Shown: one piece after another, positions 7,094-13,764 of the stretch
How the letters are laid out: every line of letters begins with the position of its first letter
Position numbering within the stretch: the first letter of the stretch is position 1
Source of the DNA: Fidelibacterota bacterium UBA6817
GTDB lineage: Bacteria > Fidelibacterota > Fidelibacteria > Fidelibacterales > Fidelibacteraceae
Direction of reading: 5' to 3'
Length of the DNA: 13,764 nt
Assembly: GCA_002452555.1 (NCBI GenBank)
Contig: DKER01000161.1
Span: 1 to 13,764 of the forward strand
Made by a program: the position numbers and the translations under genes
The notes under the pieces: generated by a model
What the model saw: the letters and a program-made list of their open reading frames with translations, nothing else
Database searches by the model: none
What the model was told of the DNA's origin: nothing

Positions 7094-7519
7094 ATGACAA
7101 TTATCAGACGTTATCCGATGTTGAGAGATCGCCGACCACTGGTGGATGATCTATTTGAATCATTCCTGGACAGCTTCAACTCTTTATCAAATGTTAGCTG
7201 GAGTCCGGTTGTGGATTTGGACGAGACCAACAATGAATATGTTCTGCATGCCGAACTTCCGGGAATGGACAAGAAAGACATTAATATTTCTGTTGAAAAT
7301 GAAGTCATAACGATTTCCGGAGAGAAGAAAGAACGGGTAAAAAGCAAAGAAGCCAATTGTCATATTTCTGAAATTGCATTTGGAAAATTCTCCAGAAGTT
7401 TCAGGCTTCCATCCCCGATCGACGCAGAAAAAATTGGAGCGAAATGGGAAAATGGTATTCTTACCGTTAATATCCCAAAGAATGAAGTTGCCAAAGCCCG
7501 AAAAATTGAAATCCGTTAA
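7094..7519 (+). CDS. Small heat-shock protein, Hsp20/alpha-crystallin family
   Basis: ATP-independent holdase chaperone of 141 residues that keeps unfolding cytoplasmic proteins soluble as large oligomers. The N-terminal arm (1-35) carries a VDDLFESFLDSF helix. The alpha-crystallin domain spans about 36-128, with the conserved ELPGMDKKDI turn (54-63), ISGEKKE (74-80), the FGKFSRSFRLP block (96-106) and the hallmark ENGILTVNIPK (119-129). The C-terminal IEI at 138-140 is the I-x-I tail used for oligomer assembly. AGGGGGC six bases before the ATG is a strong ribosome site. It is a single-gene unit with its own terminator, divergent from the ECF sigma operon. All domain hallmarks are intact. Confidence 0.95.
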   Translation: MTIIRRYPMLRDRRPLVDDLFESFLDSFNSLSNVSWSPVVDLDETNNEYVLHAELPGMDKKDINISVENEVITISGEKKERVKSKEANCHISEIAFGKFSRSFRLPSPIDAEKIGAKWENGILTVNIPKNEVAKARKIEIR

Positions 7520-7553
7520 TACTGAATCCACATAGTGGTTGGCATAAACAGAT

Positions 7554-7589
7554 ACAGGGCGTTGCATAACGCCCTGTCTTCTTATTATT
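7554..7589 (+). terminator. Intrinsic terminator after hsp20
   Basis: A perfect 10-bp stem ACAGGGCGTT / AACGCCCTGT (7554-7563 with 7568-7577) with a GCAT loop is followed by CTTCTTATTATT. It lies 34 bases past the hsp20 stop and just before the stop of the convergent RAYT-like gene, whose last codons fall in the tail. On the minus strand the tail is only weakly T-rich. Confidence 0.85.
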
Positions 7590-8046
7590 GCTGATATTCT
7601 TCAGCAAATATTTCTGCAATCAACATGTCTTCCAACAGCTTATTCTGTTCATCCTTATACGTGAAACGATTATGAAACTCATCTTGTCTGGTGAGCTCAC
7701 TGATAATCCGTTCAATGTCCTGAATACTGCAGGATGAAGCATAATAACAGGGATCCCATACAAAATTTTTGTTATCCGGATTCCGGTTGATCTCTGCCCG
7801 TATGGATAACATCAATTCGTTAATGGACTCTGTAAACGATGTATCCGGATTCAAAAAAAACAAACAGTGGATATGGTCTTTCAGAACATAGGTAAGAATG
7901 GGCTGATGGAATTTGCTCCGAAGAAAATGATTTATAAAACTTTCAAGTTTCATACTTTTTGGTATACAGGCTTTCCCGTATAAAACTGTAAAATGAACAT
8001 GAGTGAGAAGTTGGACTCGGGAATACGTCATAATCGAATCTATCAA
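7585..8046 (-). CDS. IS200/RAYT-like HUH (Y1) protein lacking the catalytic tyrosine
   Basis: A 153-residue protein (TTG start; an ATG at 8031 would give 148) with the full fold outline of the IS200/IS605 TnpA and REP-associated Y1 transposase family. The HUH pair is His58-x-His60 in LKDHIHCLFFL; then comes a block WDPCYYASSCSI (97-108) where IS200 has WQ-x-GYGAFSVS, then SELTRQDEFH (116-125) and a C-terminal helix. In IS608 TnpA the nucleophile Tyr lies four residues before the metal-binding Gln of Y-x3-Q. Here Gln121 is kept but position 117 is Glu (codon GAG), which is more than one base from a Tyr codon. Metal binding may survive while single-strand cleavage by tyrosine should not. No transposon ends, target repeats or tnpB were found. 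It may be a domesticated DNA-binding protein or a decaying relic. Neither start has a clear ribosome site. Confidence 0.8.
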   Translation of the reverse strand: MIDSIMTYSRVQLLTHVHFTVLYGKACIPKSMKLESFINHFLRSKFHQPILTYVLKDHIHCLFFLNPDTSFTESINELMLSIRAEINRNPDNKNFVWDPCYYASSCSIQDIERIISELTRQDEFHNRFTYKDEQNKLLEDMLIAEIFAEEYQQ

Positions 8047-8066
8047 AACACGGTAAAAAAACCAAT

Positions 8067-8094
8067 ATTATAGTATTAATTATATATCTAACAA
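8067..8094 (-). promoter_or_regulatory. Sigma-70-like promoter of the RAYT-like gene
   Basis: On the minus strand TTGTTA (8094-8089) and a perfect TATAAT (8072-8067) are separated by 16 bases, with a predicted start near 8060. The -35 touches the terminator hairpin of the upstream lipoprotein gene, so the gene has its own promoter immediately behind that terminator. It suggests the tyrosine-less protein is still expressed. Confidence 0.5.
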
Positions 8095-8119
8095 AAAAGC
8101 GGAGTAAACTCCGCTTTTT
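8094..8119 (-). terminator. Intrinsic terminator of the small lipoprotein gene
   Basis: An 11-bp perfect stem AAAAAGCGGAG / CTCCGCTTTTT with a TAAA loop lies 23 bases beyond the lipoprotein stop. Read on the minus strand it ends in a T-run within and after the stem. Confidence 0.85.
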
Positions 8120-8142
8120 AAACGTGTATCATGGCTGGCTTC

Positions 8143-8442
8143 TTACATTTCGACGTATGACCAGGTGTTTGAACGGAGAGTCTTATCGTCAAATATGAAA
8201 CGGAGCATATATTTATTATCACCGTTTTCTTTTATCCACACGGCAACAAATTCATCCTCTGATTTTTCGATACGATCCGGTTCTCCCAGATCTTCCACGA
8301 ACCCATAATAATCCTGAGTATGTATGCACCCGTTGATATAGGATGATATCTCATCCTTTTTCCATGAAGGATTGAAAACTTCATGTGTTGCTGCACAGCC
8401 GATAATGAGTATTCCTGCCAGTAAGACCGCTATTTTTTTCAT
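8143..8442 (-). CDS. Small lipoprotein, 99 residues, SmpA/OmlA-like outline
   Basis: Starting at the ATG at 8442, the protein begins MKKIAVLLAGILIIGC, a textbook lipoprotein signal with lipobox LIIGC (lipid Cys16). GAGAGGGCAGG precedes the start at good distance. An upstream in-frame ATG at 8532 would bury this signal behind 30 polar residues and is not used. The mature part (about 83 residues) has a helix region, then GFVEDLGEPDRIEKSEDEF and two strand-like segments (VAVWIKENG, MLRFIFDDKTLRSNTW). The LGEPD turn followed by strands recalls the SmpA/OmlA (BamE-like) fold, but similarity is too slight for an assignment. It is monocistronic with a strong terminator. Confidence 0.8.
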   Translation of the reverse strand: MKKIAVLLAGILIIGCAATHEVFNPSWKKDEISSYINGCIHTQDYYGFVEDLGEPDRIEKSEDEFVAVWIKENGDNKYMLRFIFDDKTLRSNTWSYVEM

Positions 8443-8770
8443 GATGCCTGCCCTCTCTTTTTTGATATTTACTTCTTCAAAAATAAAGATGCTTGATTCA
8501 CAAAAAAGTTGTCTGTTCTTTTTAGTTCTCAATTAAATGAATTGTTTAAAGAGTTACATGTCCCGGATGTTGATTATTACAGAATATCAGCAGTGCCTTC
8601 AAATATCCTGAAGATTGTAATTTTTAAGTCAATAAATAACATCTTTATAGATCATGACGAAGCAAATAATCAGGGGTGTTCTTAGCTGTCCTTGTCCGGT
8701 GACAAACCCCTTTCCTGATAATGAGCTCATACAAGGATGATTCTGCACTTAAAAAATATTGTTTGATTGA
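8443..8770. other. 328-base gap with two hairpin-forming stretches, no gene seen
   Basis: No coding frame with a ribosome site was seen. Two structured stretches stand out. About 8575-8625 can fold as ATTACA...TGTAAT around CTTCA-N7-TGAAG, followed on the plus strand by TTTTT. About 8671-8720 has AGGGGT...ACCCCT enclosing TTGTC-CGGT-GACAA, with ATCA/TGAT outside. On the minus strand the second lies about 50 bases past the LolA-like stop and may be a weak terminator for that operon. No promoter for the lipoprotein gene could be fixed, although TATTTTTG lies upstream of it on the minus strand. Confidence 0.4.
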
Positions 8771-9514
8771 CTATTTTCTTAGTGCTGCTTTGGTAAACTG
8801 GTACTCCGGTATTTGTACGTTGAATTCAATTGAGTCAATGATATATTCTGTTCCGTCGCCGCGAGATAACATATCTTTGAAAATTATGCGTTTTGGCAGC
8901 CAGCGGTCGTCCTGATAAAAAACGTCAAGGATTTCCGTTCTTTTCAGCAACATACCGCTTTTTGCAAAGCGTTCCTCTTTCAGGGGAAGCCAGCGCTCGG
9001 CATCTACCCAGATTTTTCGTGAGAAGTAAGCTACATCATCAATGGTTGCCGTCAGATCCAAAACCCAGCATTCACGATCCTTATACATTTCTTTTCCAAT
9101 GACCTTTGCATCATACTTGCTGCGCAGTTCGTCACTTTCCATCATGTCTTCGTATGACATATCTGATCCCATAACCGATTGTTTCAAAAGATGTCCGGAA
9201 ATTGTAATTATTCTATCGCTGGGCTCCGGGGTGTAAATCCAGAGATTTTTCCCCAGTTTCAGCATCTTTTTTCCCTTTTCGCGTGCAGGGGCAAGATATT
9301 CAACAAACGTTTTTTCAGTGCCTGATGACCAGGCTTTGGATTTTATGGTACGATCTCCGGTACGACTGTGAATAATCATGGTAGAGGTGCTGATTGCTTT
9401 ATCAAAAACCTGGTTCTGATCAATCCGTTTCAGGATATCATCACCACTGGGAATTTGAGCGTTTACCGGAATAAATATTCCCAGCATCAGTACGGCAAGA
9501 ATGATATATTTCAT
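8771..9514 (-). CDS. LolA-like outer-membrane lipoprotein-sorting family protein
   Basis: A 247-residue secreted protein with signal peptide (MKYIILAVLMLGIFIPVNA, cut near residue 19). The mature chain follows the LolA/LolB-like family annotated as outer membrane lipoprotein-sorting protein: an N-terminal helix (DDILKRIDQ), then long antiparallel strands (TSTMIIHSRTGDRTIKSKAW, MLKLGKNLWIYTPEPSDRII), the SDMSYEDMMESDELRSKYD segment (about 117-135), and ECWVLDLTAT, RKIWVDAERWLPLKEERFAK and WLPKRIIFKDM strands. These proteins have a half-open barrel able to shield a lipid. It is the last gene of the ABC operon. ATGA overlaps the permease stop and AAGGAG lies inside that gene's end, so translation is coupled. 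It is likely the periplasmic carrier for the pump; the cargo is inferred only. Confidence 0.88.
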   Translation of the reverse strand: MKYIILAVLMLGIFIPVNAQIPSGDDILKRIDQNQVFDKAISTSTMIIHSRTGDRTIKSKAWSSGTEKTFVEYLAPAREKGKKMLKLGKNLWIYTPEPSDRIITISGHLLKQSVMGSDMSYEDMMESDELRSKYDAKVIGKEMYKDRECWVLDLTATIDDVAYFSRKIWVDAERWLPLKEERFAKSGMLLKRTEILDVFYQDDRWLPKRIIFKDMLSRGDGTEYIIDSIEFNVQIPEYQFTKAALRK

Positions 9515-10785
9515 GTTTCCAACTCCTTAAACAGCGAGGCTGTCTGACGTTTGTAGATACCGACCCCGGCCAGAGCAGTTCCCAATAAAGTGGAGATCAA
9601 ACCGGGGAAAAATCCAATATAATACGTCACCGAAGTAATACGGGCTCTAAAGACGAGCGGTATCATCATATTGACATTTTTCATGGTATTGCTGAAATCC
9701 CACCCTTTGGTCTGCATCCAATAGGCCATCATTAAGCCGATACCGGTTCCTATCACTGAACCAACCAGGCCAATGGCAACTGATTCAACCAGCAGGGAAC
9801 TGTATACATGTCCTTTGTGCTCACCGATTGCCAGGCGCACGCCGACTTCTCCATAACGGCGCAAACCGCCCAGAAGTCCGGCATTCCATAATACAATAGA
9901 CATGATTATTACAAAAATCATGGCAATAGTGCTTGCCATATTGTTCGCTAATGCAAGGTAATCACTTAGACCGCTGATTTCCTGCAATTTTGACATAACC
10001 GGTGCAAATCCGCTCTCATTATCGGTATATCCCGCATTGAAATTGTCTGCAATTTTTGCACAAACTTTATCATCATAAACACCGCCGGGCAAATAACCAA
10101 GGATCTCACCGGCAGCATCTTCCATATTCAGCGCTTCCTGAATATCACTGATATCGGCAATCATAGCACCCCGATCCATCATCGGGATTCCAAATTTTAT
10201 TGTACCGACAACCTTAAAATTATAGATCGCCATACTGCCGAACATCGTGGAACTAATCAATGTTGCTTTATCTCCCAGTGCAATCTTTAGATCACGGGCC
10301 ATTTCATCGCTGATCAGAATCTCACCCGGCTTATCGGGCATTCTTCCGGAAACAATTGAATTTGCAATGTTAAGGGTGCTGATTTCGGTGCTTTTCGGAT
10401 TATGCAGATCAACACCAAAACCAGCCACGGCTCCCTGAGAACGGGTTTCGCCATTTTCATCCGGAATATCGAGCAATCCGCCGTATTTTATCCGTTTGAC
10501 CCAGGTTATATCCGGATATTTCTGCTTCAAATCCTGCATAATTGCATCAACCCCTGTCAAAGCCAGATCATTTGGAAGCTGGTCTTCGTTTTCCATATAT
10601 GCCCGGCTCATTATTTTTACATGGCCGGTTGAAAAACGGGCGGTTGAATCAACCATATCTGTTAAGATACCTCCCATGAACGCTTGAAAAAACACTGTAA
10701 TAAAGACGCCAATTGTTACCATAATAACCGGAAACAAACTGCGATGACGATCACGAAGAAGGCCTTTAATAATAAATGTTATCAT
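9511..10785 (-). CDS. FtsX/LolE-like ABC transporter permease (second)
   Basis: A 424-residue inner-membrane permease with the four-helix MacB/LolCE layout: TM1 at about 18-40, a large periplasmic domain (about 41-285), and three C-terminal helices at about 287-307, 330-355 and 388-412. The FtsX domain includes GGLRRYGEVGVRLAIGEHKG, the cytoplasmic loop that couples to the ATPase. Such permeases do not form a channel but move periplasmic substrates mechanically. Start and stop both overlap neighbours by ATGA (10782-10785 and 9511-9514), and AGGGG precedes the start. It pairs with the other permease as a probable heterodimer, as in LolC/LolE. Confidence 0.92.
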   Translation of the reverse strand: MITFIIKGLLRDRHRSLFPVIMVTIGVFITVFFQAFMGGILTDMVDSTARFSTGHVKIMSRAYMENEDQLPNDLALTGVDAIMQDLKQKYPDITWVKRIKYGGLLDIPDENGETRSQGAVAGFGVDLHNPKSTEISTLNIANSIVSGRMPDKPGEILISDEMARDLKIALGDKATLISSTMFGSMAIYNFKVVGTIKFGIPMMDRGAMIADISDIQEALNMEDAAGEILGYLPGGVYDDKVCAKIADNFNAGYTDNESGFAPVMSKLQEISGLSDYLALANNMASTIAMIFVIIMSIVLWNAGLLGGLRRYGEVGVRLAIGEHKGHVYSSLLVESVAIGLVGSVIGTGIGLMMAYWMQTKGWDFSNTMKNVNMMIPLVFRARITSVTYYIGFFPGLISTLLGTALAGVGIYKRQTASLFKELET

Positions 10786-11954
10786 TGTATTTTTCCCCTG
10801 ATTGCATCGGTTGGTTCCATTTTCGATATTCGTCGTGCCGGCAAATAACTTACAATTGTAGTTGTTATTAAAACTATCAATGTGGTCCCCACAACCAGAC
10901 CAATTGAATAACTTGGATATATCGTATCTGAAAGAGTCAACCCAAAATCGTCAGTTCCGGCCGGCATTGACCAGCCAACTTTTGCCTGAAGAGCCAAGAG
11001 CGGAATTCCATAGATCATCGCCAAGAAAGCCGCCAGGATTGAATGCATGGCACCTTCGACCGTAAAGAGCGCCACAACCTGTTTTTGAGTCATTCCCAGT
11101 GCAATATGAGTTCCAATCTCCTTCTGCCTGCGGAATATTGATAACACCTGTGTGTCAAAAATCGCCAGCATTGCAAGTGACATTAATATGATAAAATAGA
11201 TGTAACCCCCAATCGATTTAGCCTTTATCATTTCCCTTATCTCTGAAAGTAAAAAGTAGTGGTCCTTGAACACCCATCCCGGAAATTCGCCAATATAACC
11301 GATTTCATGGGATGTTGTCAGAGTCGTAGCCTGATTGGGCATTTGAACCATACTTTGGTGTTTGTCTATGGGAATCCATAATATCCCTAAATCGGTAGTC
11401 GGAACATCTGTCTTGAAAATATGAACGATTTTTACCTCATTGGCATCAAAGGTACCGTTCACATCCCGCCAGCGTACCGTCACATAGTCACCGATATTCA
11501 ATTTGCTGTTTTTAGCCGTACGACTGCCAATAATAGCCGGTATTTCACCATCGTCGCTTTTTAAATACTCCGTTGGCAATTCCAGTATCTGCTGATCCGG
11601 ATCAACGCCCCGAAGGGAAACACTCTGAATCCGTCCCTGAGGATATATACTTGCCTGACTGATCAGTGTTGGTGTCATTTTTCCCTGTTTAATGGCAGCC
11701 GTCATTTCATCCGTTAACGGTGCATGGCTGTCTTCAACAGTAAATGGATCATAGGGGTCATAATTTTCATGCCAGTATTGCCCGCCGCCGATCTGCCAGC
11801 TGATCGTATCGTGCCGAGCTTGCTGATTCCATCCGTTTAAAACTCCCTTAAACCAGATGATTACCACAAAAGCAAGGGAAAGGACAAAGACATTCAGCCA
11901 TGTCCTCAACCGGGCTCCCATCAGGTTTCGATACGCTAACTTTATTGCTAACAT
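10782..11954 (-). CDS. FtsX/LolC-like ABC transporter permease (first)
   Basis: A 390-residue permease with TM1 at about 20-38, a periplasmic domain (about 39-245), and helices at about 251-272, 298-322 and 350-372. Family marks are RRQKEIGTHIALGMTQKQV after TM2 (coupling loop) and the C-terminal PARRISKMEPTDAIRG. A strong GGGAGG ribosome site lies before the ATG at 11954. It differs clearly from the downstream permease in its periplasmic part, so the pair is probably an asymmetric dimer rather than a recent duplication. Confidence 0.92.
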   Translation of the reverse strand: MLAIKLAYRNLMGARLRTWLNVFVLSLAFVVIIWFKGVLNGWNQQARHDTISWQIGGGQYWHENYDPYDPFTVEDSHAPLTDEMTAAIKQGKMTPTLISQASIYPQGRIQSVSLRGVDPDQQILELPTEYLKSDDGEIPAIIGSRTAKNSKLNIGDYVTVRWRDVNGTFDANEVKIVHIFKTDVPTTDLGILWIPIDKHQSMVQMPNQATTLTTSHEIGYIGEFPGWVFKDHYFLLSEIREMIKAKSIGGYIYFIILMSLAMLAIFDTQVLSIFRRQKEIGTHIALGMTQKQVVALFTVEGAMHSILAAFLAMIYGIPLLALQAKVGWSMPAGTDDFGLTLSDTIYPSYSIGLVVGTTLIVLITTTIVSYLPARRISKMEPTDAIRGKIQ

Positions 11955-11967
11955 AATATCCTCCCGG

Positions 11968-12666
11968 TTATTTCTTTACCTGTTCATCTTTGGCCACTTT
12001 ACCGTCAAACAGGCTGATTTTACGATGCAGATATTGAATGACTTTCTCATCATGAGTAGCAAATATGAATGTTGTTTTTAAATCCCGATTCAGTGTTTCC
12101 ATAGTCTGTAAAATATTGTGAGAATTTTCTGCATCAAGGTTAGCTGTCGGTTCATCTGCAAGGACGATTTTGGGTTGTTTGACCATTGCCCGGGCTATGG
12201 AAACACGCTGGCATTCGCCGCCGGAGAGTTGTGCAGGACGAGATTTGCGTTTGTCCTGCAAGCCAACCCAATCCAGGGCCTGATTGACCAGTTCGTACCT
12301 TTTGTTTTTTTCCATCTTCAATAAAAGCAGTGGTAATTCGACATTTTCAAACACATTGTACACAGGGAGAAGGTTATACGTCTGAAAAATGAACCCGAGG
12401 TGATGATTTCGCAGCTGCGCTGATTGACGGGCATTGAGTTGACCAATCGAATGACCCAGGACATTGGCATCACCCTTGCTCGGAACATCCAGCGAGCCGA
12501 TAATATTCAGCAGGGTTGTTTTTCCGGAGCCGCTAGGTCCTACCAGACCGGCAAATTCACCTTCACCAATAGTCAGGTTAATGTCCTCCAACGCCCGGAA
12601 ATAGCCCTTTCCAATCGGGTAATCCTTAACCATATCAGTGATTGTAATTAATTGACCGTTTTTCAT
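11968..12666 (-). CDS. LolD/MacB-type ABC transporter ATPase
   Basis: Cytoplasmic ATPase that drives the two downstream permeases. All motifs are intact (numbering from the in-frame ATG at 12675): Walker A GPSGSGKT (46-53), Q-loop FQTYNLLP (Gln98), signature LSGGECQRVSIARAM (150-164), Walker B IVLADEP (170-176) and H-loop His208. No permease is fused, as in LolD. Two start codons are possible. ATG at 12675 abuts AAGG with no spacing, whereas ATG at 12666 places AAGG eight bases upstream, so 12666 (232 residues) is preferred. Thirteen bases separate its stop from the first permease. The proteins following it (FtsX, FtsX, LolA-like) support a Lol-type export role; the actual substrate is unknown. 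Confidence 0.93.
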   Translation of the reverse strand: MKNGQLITITDMVKDYPIGKGYFRALEDINLTIGEGEFAGLVGPSGSGKTTLLNIIGSLDVPSKGDANVLGHSIGQLNARQSAQLRNHHLGFIFQTYNLLPVYNVFENVELPLLLLKMEKNKRYELVNQALDWVGLQDKRKSRPAQLSGGECQRVSIARAMVKQPKIVLADEPTANLDAENSHNILQTMETLNRDLKTTFIFATHDEKVIQYLHRKISLFDGKVAKDEQVKK

Positions 12667-12853
12667 TACACTCATCCTTATGTTATTGTTGAATTTTCGG
12701 AATTTTATTAACAGAACTATTGCAAAAAATCCGTCCGGGATAAAATACCCGATATGCAGTCTTTTGTATACCCGTCATAATTTTATGATTCCTTCCCATT
12801 CATCGTGTTATTCAAGTCAACTTTACACAACAGGACGTTCCCTTTTGACCAGG
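12667..12853. other. Gap between barrel and ATPase genes with a small inverted repeat
   Basis: The 187-base stretch holds a perfect 14-base inverted repeat TCATAATTTTATGA (12775-12788) and a short CGGG/CCCG hairpin followed by a T-run on the minus strand (about 12725-12752). They may be an operator and a weak attenuator between the barrel gene and the ATPase gene. No convincing promoter was found, so the ATPase could be co-transcribed with the barrel gene. Confidence 0.35.
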
Positions 12854-13764
12854 TTAGTGATTGTATAGGAGCATGAATTTCAAGCCGTATCCGCCTGCTC
12901 CTGCGGTGCCGAGTGCGATGGGAATGTGGGGAAAATTAAACAGACTCAGGTTAAGAACAATGCGGTCATAACTGCGCTGCCAATTGACATACTGAATCCA
13001 GTCATCGATTTCCCAGGAATAGAACAGCATACCTGATACGGAATCGAAGATACCAAGCGGATAGCTTACCATAATGGCAGACAGCTGAGCATCCTGTTCG
13101 GCTCTAATAAATTCATTTCCAAAACGATTCATCATGTGTTCGCCAAGAACATAAAGTCCGTTTCCCAATCCAAACGTATAATCAGCTCCGAGGGTAACCA
13201 TTTCTGTATAATGAAAGGGACTTGCAATATCCTGATATTGAACAGACGCTTCAAACCACACACCTACAAAGATATCATAGCGGCCATCCAGTGCAATTCT
13301 CCCTTCCTGAAAATCTCTAACGCCGTTATTGGCATGGCGATAGTGCGTAGTTACGGCCATTTCACCAAACGGAACCGGGGTTTGAACTCGTCCGCCAAAC
13401 TCCGGTCGATTATCGATGCTTGTATATGCTTCCCAGCCTTTCAGCTTATCATTACCATACAGACCCCAGAGCCAGATATTGCTGTTGTTTATAAAATTAT
13501 ACCTATAACGCAAACCCCAAACACCTTCGGCCATATTTAAAGGATCCGTGGGATCTTCCCGTTCAAACCACATCAGCGATCTTAAAAGCTGTGCAGGTCC
13601 GAAATTGATTTTTTGTAAACCAATCTGAAATTCTGACTGCCGGGTTGTGAAGCGACCGTTTAGGCGATAAACCCGAATAGTATCCTTTAAGGTAAAATCC
13701 TCATAATAAACAACGCCCAAAGCCGATGCTTCAATATCAAATATATTGCCCGGTTTTCGCTCCC
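12854..13764 (-). CDS. Outer-membrane beta-barrel protein, N-terminus beyond window
   Basis: The frame stays open to the right edge (302 visible residues), so the true start lies outside; the TTG at 13720 is an internal Leu. The chain is a succession of amphipathic strands rich in Tyr, Trp, Phe and Gly (EGVWGLRYRYNF, NIWLWGLYGND, GEMAVTTHYRHAN, IFVGVWFEASVQYQD, MVTLGADYTFGLGNGLYVLG) with short turns, as in porin-like barrels. The end YGLKFMLLYNH lacks the usual terminal Phe. The overall look is of a 14-18-strand porin or exporter barrel; no narrower family is assigned. It is followed in the same direction, after 187 bases, by the ABC operon and could be its outer-membrane partner. Confidence 0.78.
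   Translation of the reverse strand, partial: ERKPGNIFDIEASALGVVYYEDFTLKDTIRVYRLNGRFTTRQSEFQIGLQKINFGPAQLLRSLMWFEREDPTDPLNMAEGVWGLRYRYNFINNSNIWLWGLYGNDKLKGWEAYTSIDNRPEFGGRVQTPVPFGEMAVTTHYRHANNGVRDFQEGRIALDGRYDIFVGVWFEASVQYQDIASPFHYTEMVTLGADYTFGLGNGLYVLGEHMMNRFGNEFIRAEQDAQLSAIMVSYPLGIFDSVSGMLFYSWEIDDWIQYVNWQRSYDRIVLNLSLFNFPHIPIALGTAGAGGYGLKFMLLYNH

Noticed and set aside
7585..8046. An active IS200 insertion sequence
   Set aside because: The catalytic Tyr is missing, and no left/right ends, target duplications or accessory tnpB were seen.
8443..8532. Upstream in-frame ATG (8532) for the small lipoprotein
   Set aside because: It would put 30 polar residues before a textbook lipoprotein signal, and the internal ATG at 8442 has a good ribosome site.
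8721..8915. Short plus-strand frame starting near 8721
   Set aside because: Most of it is antisense to the end of the LolA-like gene, with no protein family resemblance or convincing ribosome site.
12667..12675. ATG at 12675 as start of the ABC ATPase
   Set aside because: The AAGG ribosome site touches this ATG directly, while the ATG at 12666 has it at normal spacing. The difference is only three residues, so this is a preference.
13718..13720. TTG at 13720 as start of the barrel gene
   Set aside because: The frame continues upstream to the window edge with similar composition (ERKPGNIFDIEASAL), so this codon is an internal leucine.

Overview
The window looks like chromosomal DNA of a free-living Gram-negative (diderm) bacterium of moderate to low G+C. 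It encodes two outer-membrane beta-barrel proteins, a LolCDE-like ABC system with a LolA-like carrier, a periplasmic beta-helix protein, several signal-peptide or lipoprotein genes, and a -24/-12 (sigma-54) promoter. This mix recalls the Fibrobacterota-Chlorobiota-Bacteroidota neighbourhood or relatives such as Calditrichota, KSB1 or Neomarinimicrobiota. The lineage is my inference and cannot be settled from this sequence. No rRNA, tRNA, CRISPR array or intact insertion sequence was seen.

Layout, left to right. (1) 1-1592, minus: 5' portion of a secreted or membrane-anchored protein with a LamG-like domain and kelch-like repeats; it starts at TTG and runs off the left edge. (2) 1812-2510, plus: a YkuD_2-type L,D-transpeptidase lipoprotein. 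(3) 6815-2558, minus: a tight four-gene operon of ECF sigma factor, zinc-finger anti-sigma factor with periplasmic HEAT repeats, DUF4097 beta-helix protein with 18-residue repeats, and an Omp85-like barrel with a bactofilin-like N-terminus. It ends in a hairpin terminator facing the L,D-transpeptidase. (4) 7094-7519, plus: an Hsp20 chaperone behind a good sigma-54 promoter and an unusual helically phased array of ATTGG/CCAAT half-sites. (5) 8046-7585, minus: a small IS200/RAYT-like HUH protein that keeps the metal ligands but lacks the catalytic tyrosine. (6) 8442-8143, minus: a small lipoprotein. (7) 13764-8771, minus: a beta-barrel protein (5' end beyond the right edge), an ABC ATPase, two FtsX/LolC-like permeases and a LolA-like periplasmic protein. 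The last three genes overlap by ATGA.

Read together, the window is about building and guarding the cell envelope. Group (3) is a candidate envelope-stress circuit: the membrane anti-sigma carries a periplasmic HEAT sensor, and the downstream genes make a periplasmic beta-helix protein and an outer-membrane barrel. Group (7) contains a part for each compartment (inner-membrane ABC pump, periplasmic carrier, outer-membrane barrel) and could form a trans-envelope lipid or lipoprotein route. The Hsp20 gene, divergent from the sigma operon, adds a cytoplasmic stress arm under apparently separate sigma-54 control.
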